This document shows, one piece after another, positions 8,010 to 16,243 of a stretch of 39,072 nucleotides of DNA. The position numbers were made by a program, and so were the translations under genes. Each line of letters opens with the position of its first letter. The first letter of the stretch is position 1. Source of the stretch: Helicobacteraceae bacterium (GTDB lineage: Bacteria; Campylobacterota; Campylobacteria; Campylobacterales; Sulfurimonadaceae); the NCBI GenBank assembly GCA_027023805.1, contig JALVUF010000025.1, positions 1 through 39,072 of the forward strand, in the 5' to 3' direction. The notes under the pieces are model-generated. The model was not told where the DNA came from, did no database searches, and worked only from the letters and a program-made list of their open reading frames with translations.

Positions 8010-9221
8010 TTAAAAGAAGATTCGAGCAGTCAGCATATAGCTGTTGCCGTTTGTGTTGGCTAGATATGAGTTTCGCTGATCGTCGTTAGTAATAACGTTT
8101 GCATACCATGTAATTTTGCTGTTTTGATGCCACGCCGCACCGTAAATATAGGTTCTGCGAGCTGTTTGTGAATCCGAAGCTATTTGCGTTTTTGGCTGCC
8201 AATAATCATATCTTGCAAAAGCATCAAACTGGTAATTATCTCCAAAACGTCCTTCTGTATTTACGCTATAACCTTCACCTGCCTTGCTTTGCCCATTACT
8301 CACACTTCCGCTTCCGTTAAAATTGGCTATTGAATTAATATATCCTCCTGCTATTAAAAACGGTGCGGTATTAAATACGGCGTGAATTGCATTAAACACT
8401 AAATTTTGATATGGTGTTGTACCTCCACCGGGCTGATAGTTTCTTGTATTGTATTGTCCGTAATATGAAACATTAAGATATGTTTTTTTCTTATTTTTAC
8501 CGTTTACGCCAAGCAGATGTCCGGTAATCCTCCACTCTCCGCTCATGCCCGTGCCTGCACCCGTACCGTTGCCGTTTGAATATTTTATAACATCGGCATT
8601 ATGGTAGCCTTCACCGTTATATAGTCCAAGCTGAGTTGTCACATACCTTGTTTTTGTGATAAAATCCACTCCTAAATCTGCCGAATTTGATAAATTAGAG
8701 CCATTTGTAGCTTCTAAGAAAGTTTTAGAGATAGAGCGAAACAACCATGAATTGTGTTCGGCATAATCATGCCAAGGACGATGCACCTGACCAATCTCAA
8801 CGCCGGTGTGTGGCAAGATATCCGCTAGATAAAGATAAGCATATTTAACACGAAAGTTCTTATCGCCCGTTGAGCTTGATATATCTGTGGTGACACGAAT
8901 ATAGTCTTTAGGATTTGGAAGAACATATGCTTTAACTTGAAGATATGCACGACGGATTTGAAACTCACTTAGGTTAGTTCCGCTTTCATCTTGTCCATGG
9001 TACGATCTGTTTACATGGTTGACATAACCTATATAAAGCTCCCCGCCAAATTTTAATTTTTTAGCTATAGAAGATGAAGCTATATCATTGACCGCAACAC
9101 GTCCTTTACCGGGCATAGTAAACACCTGTCCCGTTACTTTGTTTGTATAAAACTGTGTCGTGGCAGAAGCTGATCCGACTAATGACATAACTGCTAATGT
9201 TGATAATGCTATCTTTTTCAT
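8010..9221 (-). CDS. Outer-membrane beta-barrel porin
   Basis: The 403-residue protein begins with a clear signal peptide (MKKIALSTLAVMSLVGSASA, cleavage after about residue 20). It then shows alternating amphipathic strands rich in Tyr, Gly and Asn, and ends in the terminal Phe (ARIFF) typical of BamA-assembled barrels. The segments RRAYLQVKAYVLPNPKDYIRVTTDIS and KYAYLYLADI resemble the phosphate-selective porin (OprO/OprP) superfamily, so it probably passes small solutes through the outer membrane; the substrate is unknown. ATG 9221 has GGAG about 8 bases upstream. Upstream lies a striking cluster of GATTAC/GTAATC words (9242-9285), a likely control site shared with the divergent flagellar operon. 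Confidence 0.85.
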   Translation of the reverse strand: MKKIALSTLAVMSLVGSASATTQFYTNKVTGQVFTMPGKGRVAVNDIASSSIAKKLKFGGELYIGYVNHVNRSYHGQDESGTNLSEFQIRRAYLQVKAYVLPNPKDYIRVTTDISSSTGDKNFRVKYAYLYLADILPHTGVEIGQVHRPWHDYAEHNSWLFRSISKTFLEATNGSNLSNSADLGVDFITKTRYVTTQLGLYNGEGYHNADVIKYSNGNGTGAGTGMSGEWRITGHLLGVNGKNKKKTYLNVSYYGQYNTRNYQPGGGTTPYQNLVFNAIHAVFNTAPFLIAGGYINSIANFNGSGSVSNGQSKAGEGYSVNTEGRFGDNYQFDAFARYDYWQPKTQIASDSQTARRTYIYGAAWHQNSKITWYANVITNDDQRNSYLANTNGNSYMLTARIFF

Positions 9222-9241
9222 TTTTACTCTCCGTTAAAAGT

Positions 9242-9285
9242 GATTACGAAATTGTAATGCCGCAAGATTACAATTTGATTACAAT
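9242..9285. promoter_or_regulatory. Candidate operator: ATTGTAAT/ATTACAAT inverted repeat plus extra half-sites
   Basis: AAATTGTAAT (9249-9258) and ATTACAATTT (9267-9276) form a perfect 10-bp inverted repeat with an 8-base spacer. Extra GATTAC half-sites occur at 9242-9247 and 9277-9282, alongside the one at 9266-9271. The cluster lies between the porin start (9221, leftward) and the sigma-54 promoter of fliK (9291-9306, rightward). It may be a repressor or response-regulator site, or, if transcribed toward the porin, a leader hairpin. The regulator is unknown. Confidence 0.5.
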
Positions 9286-9290
9286 ATATA

Positions 9291-9306
9291 TGGAACAATA
9301 TTTGCT
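9291..9306 (+). promoter_or_regulatory. Sigma-54 (RpoN) promoter of fliK-flgD-flgE
   Basis: TGGAACAATATTTGCT fits the sigma-54 consensus TGG-A-C/N5/TTGCW, with GG at -24 and GC at -12 in exact spacing. Transcription would start near 9317, leaving a leader of about 24 bases before fliK ATG 9341. Middle-class flagellar genes in Campylobacterota are known to be RpoN/FlgR-dependent. Confidence 0.85.
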
Positions 9307-9340
9307 TATTTTATATAATTTTTGCAAAAAGGAAATGGTC

Positions 9341-10582
9341 ATGATAACGTTGATTGATAGCAAGTCACCTCAATCCGCTAAGTTTGTTACAAACAACATA
9401 AACAGCACGCCTCTTAAAGGCGACTCCTTTTTAAATATACTTGATAAGATATCAAAAAAAGATACACATCTACAAAAAAATAATATTTTACTGCTAAATA
9501 TTTTACCGCATGGCAGTATCAAAAAATTAGGTACATCAAAATCATTGATAGACAAAAAAAATATAAATGAACAATTACTAGCTCTTTTAGATCCAAGCTC
9601 GTTAAAATTTATCATACATAATGCAAAAAAAGAACTCTCAAGTATGATAAGAAATAGTTCATTGACAACGATAAAAGATATAAAACAGATGCCAAAAACT
9701 CTTAAAGGATTATTGCAACTAGCTAAAATATTAAAGATAGATATAAGCAAAATAACTTTAAAAAGCATAATAAATACAAAAGCATCACAAACAATTAAAA
9801 CAACAACAGTAGATTTAAAAAAATCAGCCGAACCAACGACAAAGGCAATGATAACACCAAAGGCAATGATAAAACTGCCTGCTAAACTACAAAAACTTAT
9901 GCAAACCAATCTTGCACATGTACCGCTGTTTAAAGAAATTAAAAAAAATACAGCTACTTTGAATCTGACAAATTACGTGACAAGTGACAAAACGCAGACA
10001 AAAGCTTCCGCCCAAAAAACTGAAATATCAATGCTGAGTGTACTACTAAATAAAGACACTTCTGCTACACAAGCCAAACCAAAATCAGATATACAAAACA
10101 ATCTTCAACAACCGCAACAAAATATTCAGCCAACTAATGCTTTACATGTAAATACACAACATCAAACATTTACCATAAAGGCGCATGAAGCAAAACAGAT
10201 GGTAAAATATCTAGCTCATAGCGTAAAACAAGCTATAGATGAGTATAAACCACCGTTTACAAAAATAAATCTTAAATTAAATCCAAAAAAACTAGGCGAA
10301 GTTGATTTAACCGTTATCCAGCGAGGCAAAAACTTACATGTAAACATTACATCTAACAACAATGCAGTAAATATTTTGTCACAAAACTCAAACGACTTAA
10401 AAGTACAACTTTCACAAAATGGAATGAATAATGCTACATTAAATTTTAGTAACTCAGGCAATATGTCAAATAGCCAGAACAGACAACATCAAGAAGATGC
10501 CAAGAAAATTTATCGGCAGCTTGATGAGCAAAATGAAGATTTTGCAAATTCTTTGGAAATTATCATTCCAAGATATATATAA
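9341..10582 (+). CDS. fliK: Flagellar hook-length control protein FliK
   Basis: FliK is a secreted molecular ruler that stops hook growth and switches the flagellar export gate to filament substrates. The first 300 or so residues are Lys/Thr/Gln-rich and low in complexity, as in FliK proteins. The conserved C-terminal hook-length domain is at about residues 300-370 (INLKLNPKKLGEVDLTVIQRGKNLHVNITSNN). I start at ATG 9341, with AAGGA 8 bases upstream; the longer open frame from 9197 would read through the sigma-54 promoter. The result is 413 residues. It is the first gene of fliK-flgD-flgE, 9 bases before flgD. Two copies of TTACATGTAA fall in this gene, both encoding Leu-His-Val. Confidence 0.9.
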   Translation: MITLIDSKSPQSAKFVTNNINSTPLKGDSFLNILDKISKKDTHLQKNNILLLNILPHGSIKKLGTSKSLIDKKNINEQLLALLDPSSLKFIIHNAKKELSSMIRNSSLTTIKDIKQMPKTLKGLLQLAKILKIDISKITLKSIINTKASQTIKTTTVDLKKSAEPTTKAMITPKAMIKLPAKLQKLMQTNLAHVPLFKEIKKNTATLNLTNYVTSDKTQTKASAQKTEISMLSVLLNKDTSATQAKPKSDIQNNLQQPQQNIQPTNALHVNTQHQTFTIKAHEAKQMVKYLAHSVKQAIDEYKPPFTKINLKLNPKKLGEVDLTVIQRGKNLHVNITSNNNAVNILSQNSNDLKVQLSQNGMNNATLNFSNSGNMSNSQNRQHQEDAKKIYRQLDEQNEDFANSLEIIIPRYI

Positions 10583-10591
10583 GGATACATC

Positions 10592-11263
10592 ATGACTACA
10601 AATCCGTTAAACCAAATAACACCTTCTATGGCCAAGACAACGCTGTCAACACCATCTAATCCAAATGCAGTGCTCAGCCAAAGTGCATTTATGCAGTTGC
10701 TTCTTACGGAGATGCAAAATCAAGATCCGACATCACCGATGGACAGCACCAAAATTCTAACACAAACATCGCAGTTAGCAACACTGCAATCAGCCGATAA
10801 AACAAACAAAACACTAACTGCGCTATCGCAATCTTTACAAAATGCTCAACAGTTTTCCATGATCTCATCTATCGGAAAACTAGCAACTCTTAAAGGCGGC
10901 AATGCAATAACTGCCGATGGCAAAGGAAGTTCACAAAATTTTAGTCTTTATTTTCCGACAGCAGTCAAACATGGAACCATCAATATAACAAATGATGCAG
11001 GAGATGTGGTTGACACTATCACACTCTCAAATACACCTGCGGGTGTATCATCATTTCTTTGGAACGGAAAAGATAAATCAGGCGCGGCTGTTCCTGCTGG
11101 AACATACAATATAAAAGCCTCATATACCAACACTAATGGAGTTGCTCAAACTACGCAGCTTGGCACATATCCCATAAGCGCGGTCAACTTTAACGGAACT
11201 ACCACAACGCTTCAGCTTGGCAATAAAGATGTTCCAATAACTAAAATAGCAGCGATATCCTAA
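10592..11263 (+). CDS. flgD: Flagellar hook assembly scaffold FlgD
   Basis: FlgD caps the growing hook and allows FlgE subunits to add, then is replaced by the hook-filament junction proteins. The 223-residue protein has the N-terminal FlgD signature: SQSAFMQLLLTEMQNQDPTSPMD, followed by a Gln/Thr-rich helix (TQTSQLATLQSADK). A C-terminal FlgD Tudor/Ig-like region follows, with FLWNGKDKSGAAVPAGTYNIKASYT, the usual FlgD Ig-like motif. It starts 9 bases after fliK, with AAGGA ahead of ATG 10592, and ends one base before flgE, a compact operon under the sigma-54 promoter at 9291. Confidence 0.94.
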   Translation: MTTNPLNQITPSMAKTTLSTPSNPNAVLSQSAFMQLLLTEMQNQDPTSPMDSTKILTQTSQLATLQSADKTNKTLTALSQSLQNAQQFSMISSIGKLATLKGGNAITADGKGSSQNFSLYFPTAVKHGTINITNDAGDVVDTITLSNTPAGVSSFLWNGKDKSGAAVPAGTYNIKASYTNTNGVAQTTQLGTYPISAVNFNGTTTTLQLGNKDVPITKIAAIS

Positions 11264-11264
11264 G

Positions 11265-12509
11265 ATGAATCAGACTATATATACCGGTATTATCGGACTT
11301 CAAGCAAACCAACAAGCCCTAAATGTGACTGCTAACAATATAGCCGGTGTAGATACCACAGGATTTAAAAAAAATCGTGCAGAATTTCAAAGTTTGTTTG
11401 CTAAGGCACTCATAGGGGCTAACGGTCCTGTAAACTCTACGGTAGGACTGGGTTCTGAAGTAGCCACAACACCACTTATGGCAACAACCGGTTCTATAAC
11501 AAATACAGGCGTTAATACAGATTTGGCAATAAGCGGCAACGGATGGTTTGGAGTTGAAGGCAACAATCAAGTAGCATATACAAGAGATGGAAAGTTTAGT
11601 TTTGATGCAAATGGCAATTTTGTAAACACACAAGGAGATTTTGTATTAGGCACAATAGCTGCGGGTATTAGTCAAAACGGCACAATCAATCCAAACACAA
11701 CTGTTTCATTGGGCAGTGTTTTGGATCAAGCACCTATTTCGTTACCGACACAAATGTCTTATCCAACCACACCCACAACCGTGGCTTCATTTTTTGGAAA
11801 TCTCGGAACTGCAAATATACCTCAAAGAGTCAGTGCCACAGCTATTGACAGTAAAGGCAACAAAAACAGTCTTCAGCTGACTTTCACTAAAAGCGCCAAA
11901 CAGCCGACAAGCGGTCTTTCATGGGATATAAACGCCACATTAAAATCAGCAACTAATAACGATACAATAAGCACTGGCACGGGAGTGGTTACCTTTAGCC
12001 AAACAGGCGCACTTATCTCATCAACACTGAAGTCGCTAAACAACAACGGAGCTCCTCTTGCAATAAATTTAGGCTCAGGCTACAACGGTATAGTTTCTAA
12101 CACATCAAATTCCGGCAATTTAAACAGTTCAGCCAACGGACAAGTTGGAGGAGCATTAACCGGATACAGCGTAAATAACAATGCTCAAATCGTTGCTTCT
12201 TTTTCAAATTCTAAGCAGCTTCCTGTTGCTCAAATAGCGCTTTTTCATTTTCAAAATGAACAAGGACTTCAAAATATGGGTGGTTCAAAATATGCGGCAT
12301 CAAACAATACTGGACAACCGTTTTTCTACACGAACAGTTTGGGTAAAAGTATTTTAGGCTCTAAGATATTAACAGGCAGTCTAGAGAGCTCAAACGTAAG
12401 TTACAGCACAAGCCTTACTAAGTTAATCGTTTTACAAAGATCATATGATGCCAACTCAAAATCTATAACCGTAGGAGATCAGCTTTTGAAAAAAGCTTTA
12501 CAGATGTAA
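11265..12509 (+). CDS. flgE: Flagellar hook protein FlgE (short form)
   Basis: FlgE subunits build the curved extracellular hook that joins rod to filament. This 414-residue form is close to the classical enterobacterial length. It has the N-terminal rod/hook helix (GLQANQQALNVTANNIAGVDTTGFKKNR), a beta-rich central domain, and the C-terminal helix (SLESSNVSYSTSLTKLIVLQRSYDANSKSI). ATG 11265 follows the flgD stop by one base with only a weak ribosome-binding site, so coupling with flgD is likely. Campylobacter jejuni also carries two flgE-type genes with fliK-flgD beside one of them (from memory). Whether this or the larger paralogue at 12561 forms most of the hook cannot be decided from sequence. 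Confidence 0.92.
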   Translation: MNQTIYTGIIGLQANQQALNVTANNIAGVDTTGFKKNRAEFQSLFAKALIGANGPVNSTVGLGSEVATTPLMATTGSITNTGVNTDLAISGNGWFGVEGNNQVAYTRDGKFSFDANGNFVNTQGDFVLGTIAAGISQNGTINPNTTVSLGSVLDQAPISLPTQMSYPTTPTTVASFFGNLGTANIPQRVSATAIDSKGNKNSLQLTFTKSAKQPTSGLSWDINATLKSATNNDTISTGTGVVTFSQTGALISSTLKSLNNNGAPLAINLGSGYNGIVSNTSNSGNLNSSANGQVGGALTGYSVNNNAQIVASFSNSKQLPVAQIALFHFQNEQGLQNMGGSKYAASNNTGQPFFYTNSLGKSILGSKILTGSLESSNVSYSTSLTKLIVLQRSYDANSKSITVGDQLLKKALQM

Positions 12510-12510
12510 T

Positions 12511-12526
12511 TGGAATGAAAATTGCT
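12511..12526 (+). promoter_or_regulatory. Sigma-54 (RpoN) promoter of the large flgE
   Basis: TGGAATGAAAATTGCT has the invariant GG and GC doublets of a sigma-54 promoter in exact spacing and a full TTGCT -12 element. It starts 2 bases after the flgE stop, with predicted transcription start near 12537 and AAGGAT before ATG 12561. The larger hook gene can therefore be transcribed on its own as well as by read-through. Confidence 0.75.
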
Positions 12527-12560
12527 TGTAAATACTTACTATTAATGAAAAGGATTTAAA

Positions 12561-14921
12561 ATGTTAAGATCACTATCATCAGGAGTTGCCGGACTTCAAG
12601 CACACCAAATAGCTATGGATGTAATATCTAACAACATAGCTAATGTTGATACCACGGGTTTTAAATACTCTCGTGCAAATTTTTCAAATCTTCTTTCTCA
12701 AGTTAGTCAGGTACCTACCGGCCCACAAGGAAACTTAGGTGGAACAAACGGTACTAGCGTAGGACTTGGAACAAATATAGGCTCAACAACTAAGATATTT
12801 TCTGAAGGTTCTATTACAACAACTGGTAGAAATACAGATGCCGCGATAAACGGTAAAGGATTTTTTATCGTAAGCCCTGACGGTGGAAAGACTTTACAAT
12901 ATACAAGGGATGGTAGTTTTCAATTTGATGCAGATGGCAACTTTGTAAATAACAGCGGTGAAATAGTACAAGGTTGGTTAAGAAACTCTACAACCAACAA
13001 AGTCGATACAACCGCTCCAATTGCGCCGATACAAATATCGCCTGCTCTAACAACTCCGGCACAACCAAGCTCAAAAATAACACTTCAAGCAAACCTAAAC
13101 TCAGGCAATGATGTTAAAAATTTTAGTGCTATAAGTGCGTTGGACAAATTTCCAAAGGCAGTAGATTTAAACAGTGATGGAGTGCTAAATAAAAGCGATT
13201 CACTCTCATCGCCGCAGACAAGTTATCAAAATTATCTAGGAACGACAGCTGCTGGAACTAAATATTACAGCGACAGTGGTACTTCAGACTATGTAAACGA
13301 AAATACATCATCTGATATTTTTTTAAACAAAAATGGTGTCAGACGCTCCCATGGCGAGAATATGGGCGTTATGACAAATGCCACCGGCACAGGTTTTGCT
13401 TTACAATCAGGAACAGTAGCGGGTCAGGGACAGGGCGAATGGATAGGATTTAGAAATGCAACAACAACAGGCAATTCAGTTGCCAGCGGTGCCATTACAT
13501 TAAATAGCGGTGATTTAACGCTAAACGGTATAGCCGTACCCGCCATCTCAACACCGAGCAGTAATACTGCTGCTCAAAACGCCCTTGCTATTGCTTCTGC
13601 AATAAATCAGGTATCAAAAAAATCCGGAGTAACAGCAGCAATCACAGGTACAAATAAAGATCAGATACAGCTAAATAATGACAACTCCCAAAACCTAAAA
13701 AATATTACAACAACCGTAGCTAATGCTACCACGACAACAGATACCGGATTATCAAGCGCAAATACAGATACTCCGATGAAACAGTTTAGATATACAACCG
13801 GAAGTCCCAATGCAGTAGGTTGGAATAGCAGTGCAAGTATATATTATTTTAATACAAGTGAAGACCTGCGCCAAGGTATGCAACATCTGCTTAGAAATCC
13901 TGGCGCAACAGCCTCCGAGCTTACAGACCCTTCATCAAACCATATTTTAGCTGATGGATCAGGACCATATGTCAGTGTCGATGCTTCGGGTAAATTTAAC
14001 ATATACAACCCTGACAGTACAGGATCCAACCCTACGCCATATAACTTAAATATAGGCGCATACGCAATAACAGATTCCAACACAACAGCCAACAGCGTTT
14101 TTAATACAAATATCCAGTCTATCAGCGGTACTTTGCCAGTCGGCTCCACTAGTTTTAGGTCTTCTCAGGCTTTTGAAGTACCTACCAGTTCATCAAGTAT
14201 AGATATTTATGATTCACTAGGCTCAAAGCATACCGTTACTATGCAGTTTACAAAAGCAAACGCCAGCCCCACAGCAGGAAGCACATGGGATGTTTTAATA
14301 AGTGTGCCTTCTCCTGCGGTTATAAACCCCGGAGGAGGGGCTACGGGCGTACCGTCAAATATGGTAGAAGGAAAAGTTACTTTTAATACTGATGGCTCAT
14401 TGGCAACATTTACACCTTCGAGCTTAAATTTTACCGCAAACAACGGCTCTACGCCAAACCAGAATATTAATCTTGATACCGGTACCGCAAACGGCTTTAA
14501 CGGGGTAACTAGCTTTAACAGTACATCAACTACAACAGGAATTAGTCAAGATGGATATACCGGCGGTGATTTAAAAGGTATTACTATCAACCAGACAGGA
14601 ACGCTTATCGGCTCATTTTCAAACGGTAAAAGTTTTGGTCTGGCTCAAATGGCAATAGCAACATTTGCCAATGACGGTGGGTTATCATCAAATGGAAGTA
14701 ATGTATATTCACAATCTGCAAACTCCGGCAACCCTATTATTGGTGTTGCATCAACAGGCAGTCGTGGATCCATTCAGGCATCTTCACTCGAATCATCAAA
14801 TGTTGATCTATCAAAATCTTTAACACAATTAATTGTTATACAAAGAGGTTATCAGGCAAATGCTAAAACTATTACAACATCAAACACGATGCTGCAAACA
14901 CTATTGGGTATTATCCGATAA
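12561..14921 (+). CDS. flgE2: Flagellar hook protein FlgE (large form)
   Basis: This 786-residue protein has the same terminal helices as the short FlgE (GLQAHQIAMDVISNNIANVDTTGFKYSR at the start; SLESSNVDLSKSLTQLIVIQRGYQANAKTI at the end). Between them is a central region about 370 residues longer, rich in Thr, Ser, Asn and Gly. This matches the long, surface-variable hook protein of Campylobacter (about 860 residues in C. jejuni, from memory), so it is the likelier main hook subunit. ATG 12561 has AAGGAT 5-6 bases upstream. It has its own sigma-54 promoter. Its last 11 bases overlap the end of dgt on the other strand. The central domain is probably the antigenic exposed face (inference). 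Confidence 0.9.
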   Translation: MLRSLSSGVAGLQAHQIAMDVISNNIANVDTTGFKYSRANFSNLLSQVSQVPTGPQGNLGGTNGTSVGLGTNIGSTTKIFSEGSITTTGRNTDAAINGKGFFIVSPDGGKTLQYTRDGSFQFDADGNFVNNSGEIVQGWLRNSTTNKVDTTAPIAPIQISPALTTPAQPSSKITLQANLNSGNDVKNFSAISALDKFPKAVDLNSDGVLNKSDSLSSPQTSYQNYLGTTAAGTKYYSDSGTSDYVNENTSSDIFLNKNGVRRSHGENMGVMTNATGTGFALQSGTVAGQGQGEWIGFRNATTTGNSVASGAITLNSGDLTLNGIAVPAISTPSSNTAAQNALAIASAINQVSKKSGVTAAITGTNKDQIQLNNDNSQNLKNITTTVANATTTTDTGLSSANTDTPMKQFRYTTGSPNAVGWNSSASIYYFNTSEDLRQGMQHLLRNPGATASELTDPSSNHILADGSGPYVSVDASGKFNIYNPDSTGSNPTPYNLNIGAYAITDSNTTANSVFNTNIQSISGTLPVGSTSFRSSQAFEVPTSSSSIDIYDSLGSKHTVTMQFTKANASPTAGSTWDVLISVPSPAVINPGGGATGVPSNMVEGKVTFNTDGSLATFTPSSLNFTANNGSTPNQNINLDTGTANGFNGVTSFNSTSTTTGISQDGYTGGDLKGITINQTGTLIGSFSNGKSFGLAQMAIATFANDGGLSSNGSNVYSQSANSGNPIIGVASTGSRGSIQASSLESSNVDLSKSLTQLIVIQRGYQANAKTITTSNTMLQTLLGIIR

Positions 14922-16014
14922 AATATCCGTAAAGTTCATTATGCAGCTTTATAGCATATCTATCGCTCATAGAAGCTATATAATCCGCTACGACTCTGTG
15001 TTTGTTCCTTACATGTAAAAGTTCTCTATAAAACTGCGGTAACATATTAGTATCATCCACCAAGGCTTTATAGAGACCTTTAACTGCCTGCTTTCCGGCA
15101 TACATCTTTCTTGCAATCTGCTTGCTTTTATACATCTTAACAAACAGTATCTTTTTTAACTTTTTTATTTGTGATTCTAACTCTTTATCAAAACCTACCG
15201 GCAACTCATCTTTAGCATCCACACTAGCACACAAAACTTTAGAATTATCTATTTTGTCTCTTGAATAATCTATCAAAGAATAAACCAGATGATTAATCAG
15301 ATGTGATGCAAAACGGTACCTAAACATCTCCTTGTTTTCTGCATCTATCCCTTCATCATGCACCTTATTTAGTATCAGCAATGCCAGTTTGCTCTCTTTT
15401 AAATCCTCAAAACTAATAAGATGCGAATTTACGCCGTCATCTATGTCATGACTGATATACGCTATCTCATCTGCACGGTCAACAACCATAGCCTCTATAC
15501 TTGGATGAGTATTAAGATTAAATACTTCATCTATATATTTTGGTAGAAACTTTTTATGGTATGGATATGAATGCTTGAGTATTCCCTCTAAAGTTGCAAA
15601 GGTAAGATTTAATCCATAAAAGTCTTTATATCTTTTTTCAAGATAGCTAACTGTTCTAAAACTTTGAAAATTATGCTCAAAACCATTTTTAAATCCATCA
15701 TCTTTTAAACATAAATCAAGTGTATCTCCACCAATATGGCCAAACGGTGTATGTCCTACATCATGAGACAGGGCTATAGCTTCGGCTAAATCTTCTTGCA
15801 AACCTAAATGACTTGATATAGATCTTGCGATTTGTGAAACTTCAAGTGAATGTGTAAGACGAGTACGAAAAAAATCACCCTCGTGATTTAGAAAAACCTG
15901 CGTTTTGTATTCTAATTTTCTAAAACTGCCTGAGTGGATTATCCTATCTCTATCTCTTGAAAAAGCAGATCTAAAGTCATCGCTTACTTGAAAGAACCTC
16001 TCAGTTGGTCTCAT
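14911..16014 (-). CDS. dgt: dGTP triphosphohydrolase-like HD-domain protein
   Basis: Dgt-family enzymes hydrolyse dGTP (some hydrolyse any dNTP) to deoxynucleoside plus triphosphate, trimming dNTP pools. The 367-residue protein carries the HD metal-binding motif set: H55 in TRLTHSLEV, H84-D85 in ALSHDVGHTPFGHIGG, and a later Asp in ISHDIDDGVNSH. The length and the start MRPTERFFQVSDDFRSAFSRDRDRIIHSGSFRKLEYKTQVF match the shorter Dgt type found outside enterobacteria. Its start overlaps the small lipoprotein gene by 4 bases, and it sits in an apparent thyX-lipoprotein-dgt operon, consistent with a role in dNTP balance. It overlaps flgE2 tail-to-tail by 11 bases. Confidence 0.92.
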   Translation of the reverse strand: MRPTERFFQVSDDFRSAFSRDRDRIIHSGSFRKLEYKTQVFLNHEGDFFRTRLTHSLEVSQIARSISSHLGLQEDLAEAIALSHDVGHTPFGHIGGDTLDLCLKDDGFKNGFEHNFQSFRTVSYLEKRYKDFYGLNLTFATLEGILKHSYPYHKKFLPKYIDEVFNLNTHPSIEAMVVDRADEIAYISHDIDDGVNSHLISFEDLKESKLALLILNKVHDEGIDAENKEMFRYRFASHLINHLVYSLIDYSRDKIDNSKVLCASVDAKDELPVGFDKELESQIKKLKKILFVKMYKSKQIARKMYAGKQAVKGLYKALVDDTNMLPQFYRELLHVRNKHRVVADYIASMSDRYAIKLHNELYGYFIG

Positions 16015-16241
16015 TGCGCTTTATCTACTTTAAAGATATCTTTTGGAGGTTTTGAGTTGGTATGATTGCCGTACCAGTCTTTGTTTACCTGTTTTTTATT
16101 ATACTCCACACACTCTTTTGGAATAGTTGCATTTGGATTTTTGCGTATTTGGTTGCACATCATAGGCGTTATTTTAACTTTGCCACATCCTGCTAAAAAA
16201 AATGGCATGGCCAAAATCAGTATAAGTAGATACCTCTTCAT
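16011..16241 (-). CDS. Small lipoprotein of unknown function
   Basis: The 76-residue product has a textbook lipoprotein signal: Lys-Arg start, hydrophobic stretch and lipobox LAGC with the lipidated cysteine at about residue 19. The mature part is only about 58 residues, charged, with two further cysteines (MMCNQIRKNP, KECVEYNKK) and a Pro/Lys-rich tail. It lies 2 bases after thyX and overlaps the dgt start by 4 bases, so it is almost certainly co-transcribed and translationally coupled with these two cytoplasmic nucleotide genes. I recognise no family. A role in DNA-precursor metabolism is hard to see for an envelope lipoprotein, so the operon may be simply compact. Confidence 0.8.
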   Translation of the reverse strand: MKRYLLILILAMPFFLAGCGKVKITPMMCNQIRKNPNATIPKECVEYNKKQVNKDWYGNHTNSKPPKDIFKVDKAQ

Positions 16242-16243
16242 CT

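Noticed and set aside
9370-9909. Minus-strand 179-residue open frame
   Set aside because: It is antisense to the low-complexity part of fliK; its Phe/Ile/Val-rich product is a complement artefact.
11159-11175. Sigma-54 promoter at TTGGCACATATCCC in flgD
   Set aside because: The -24 part is good, but there is no GC at the -12 position.
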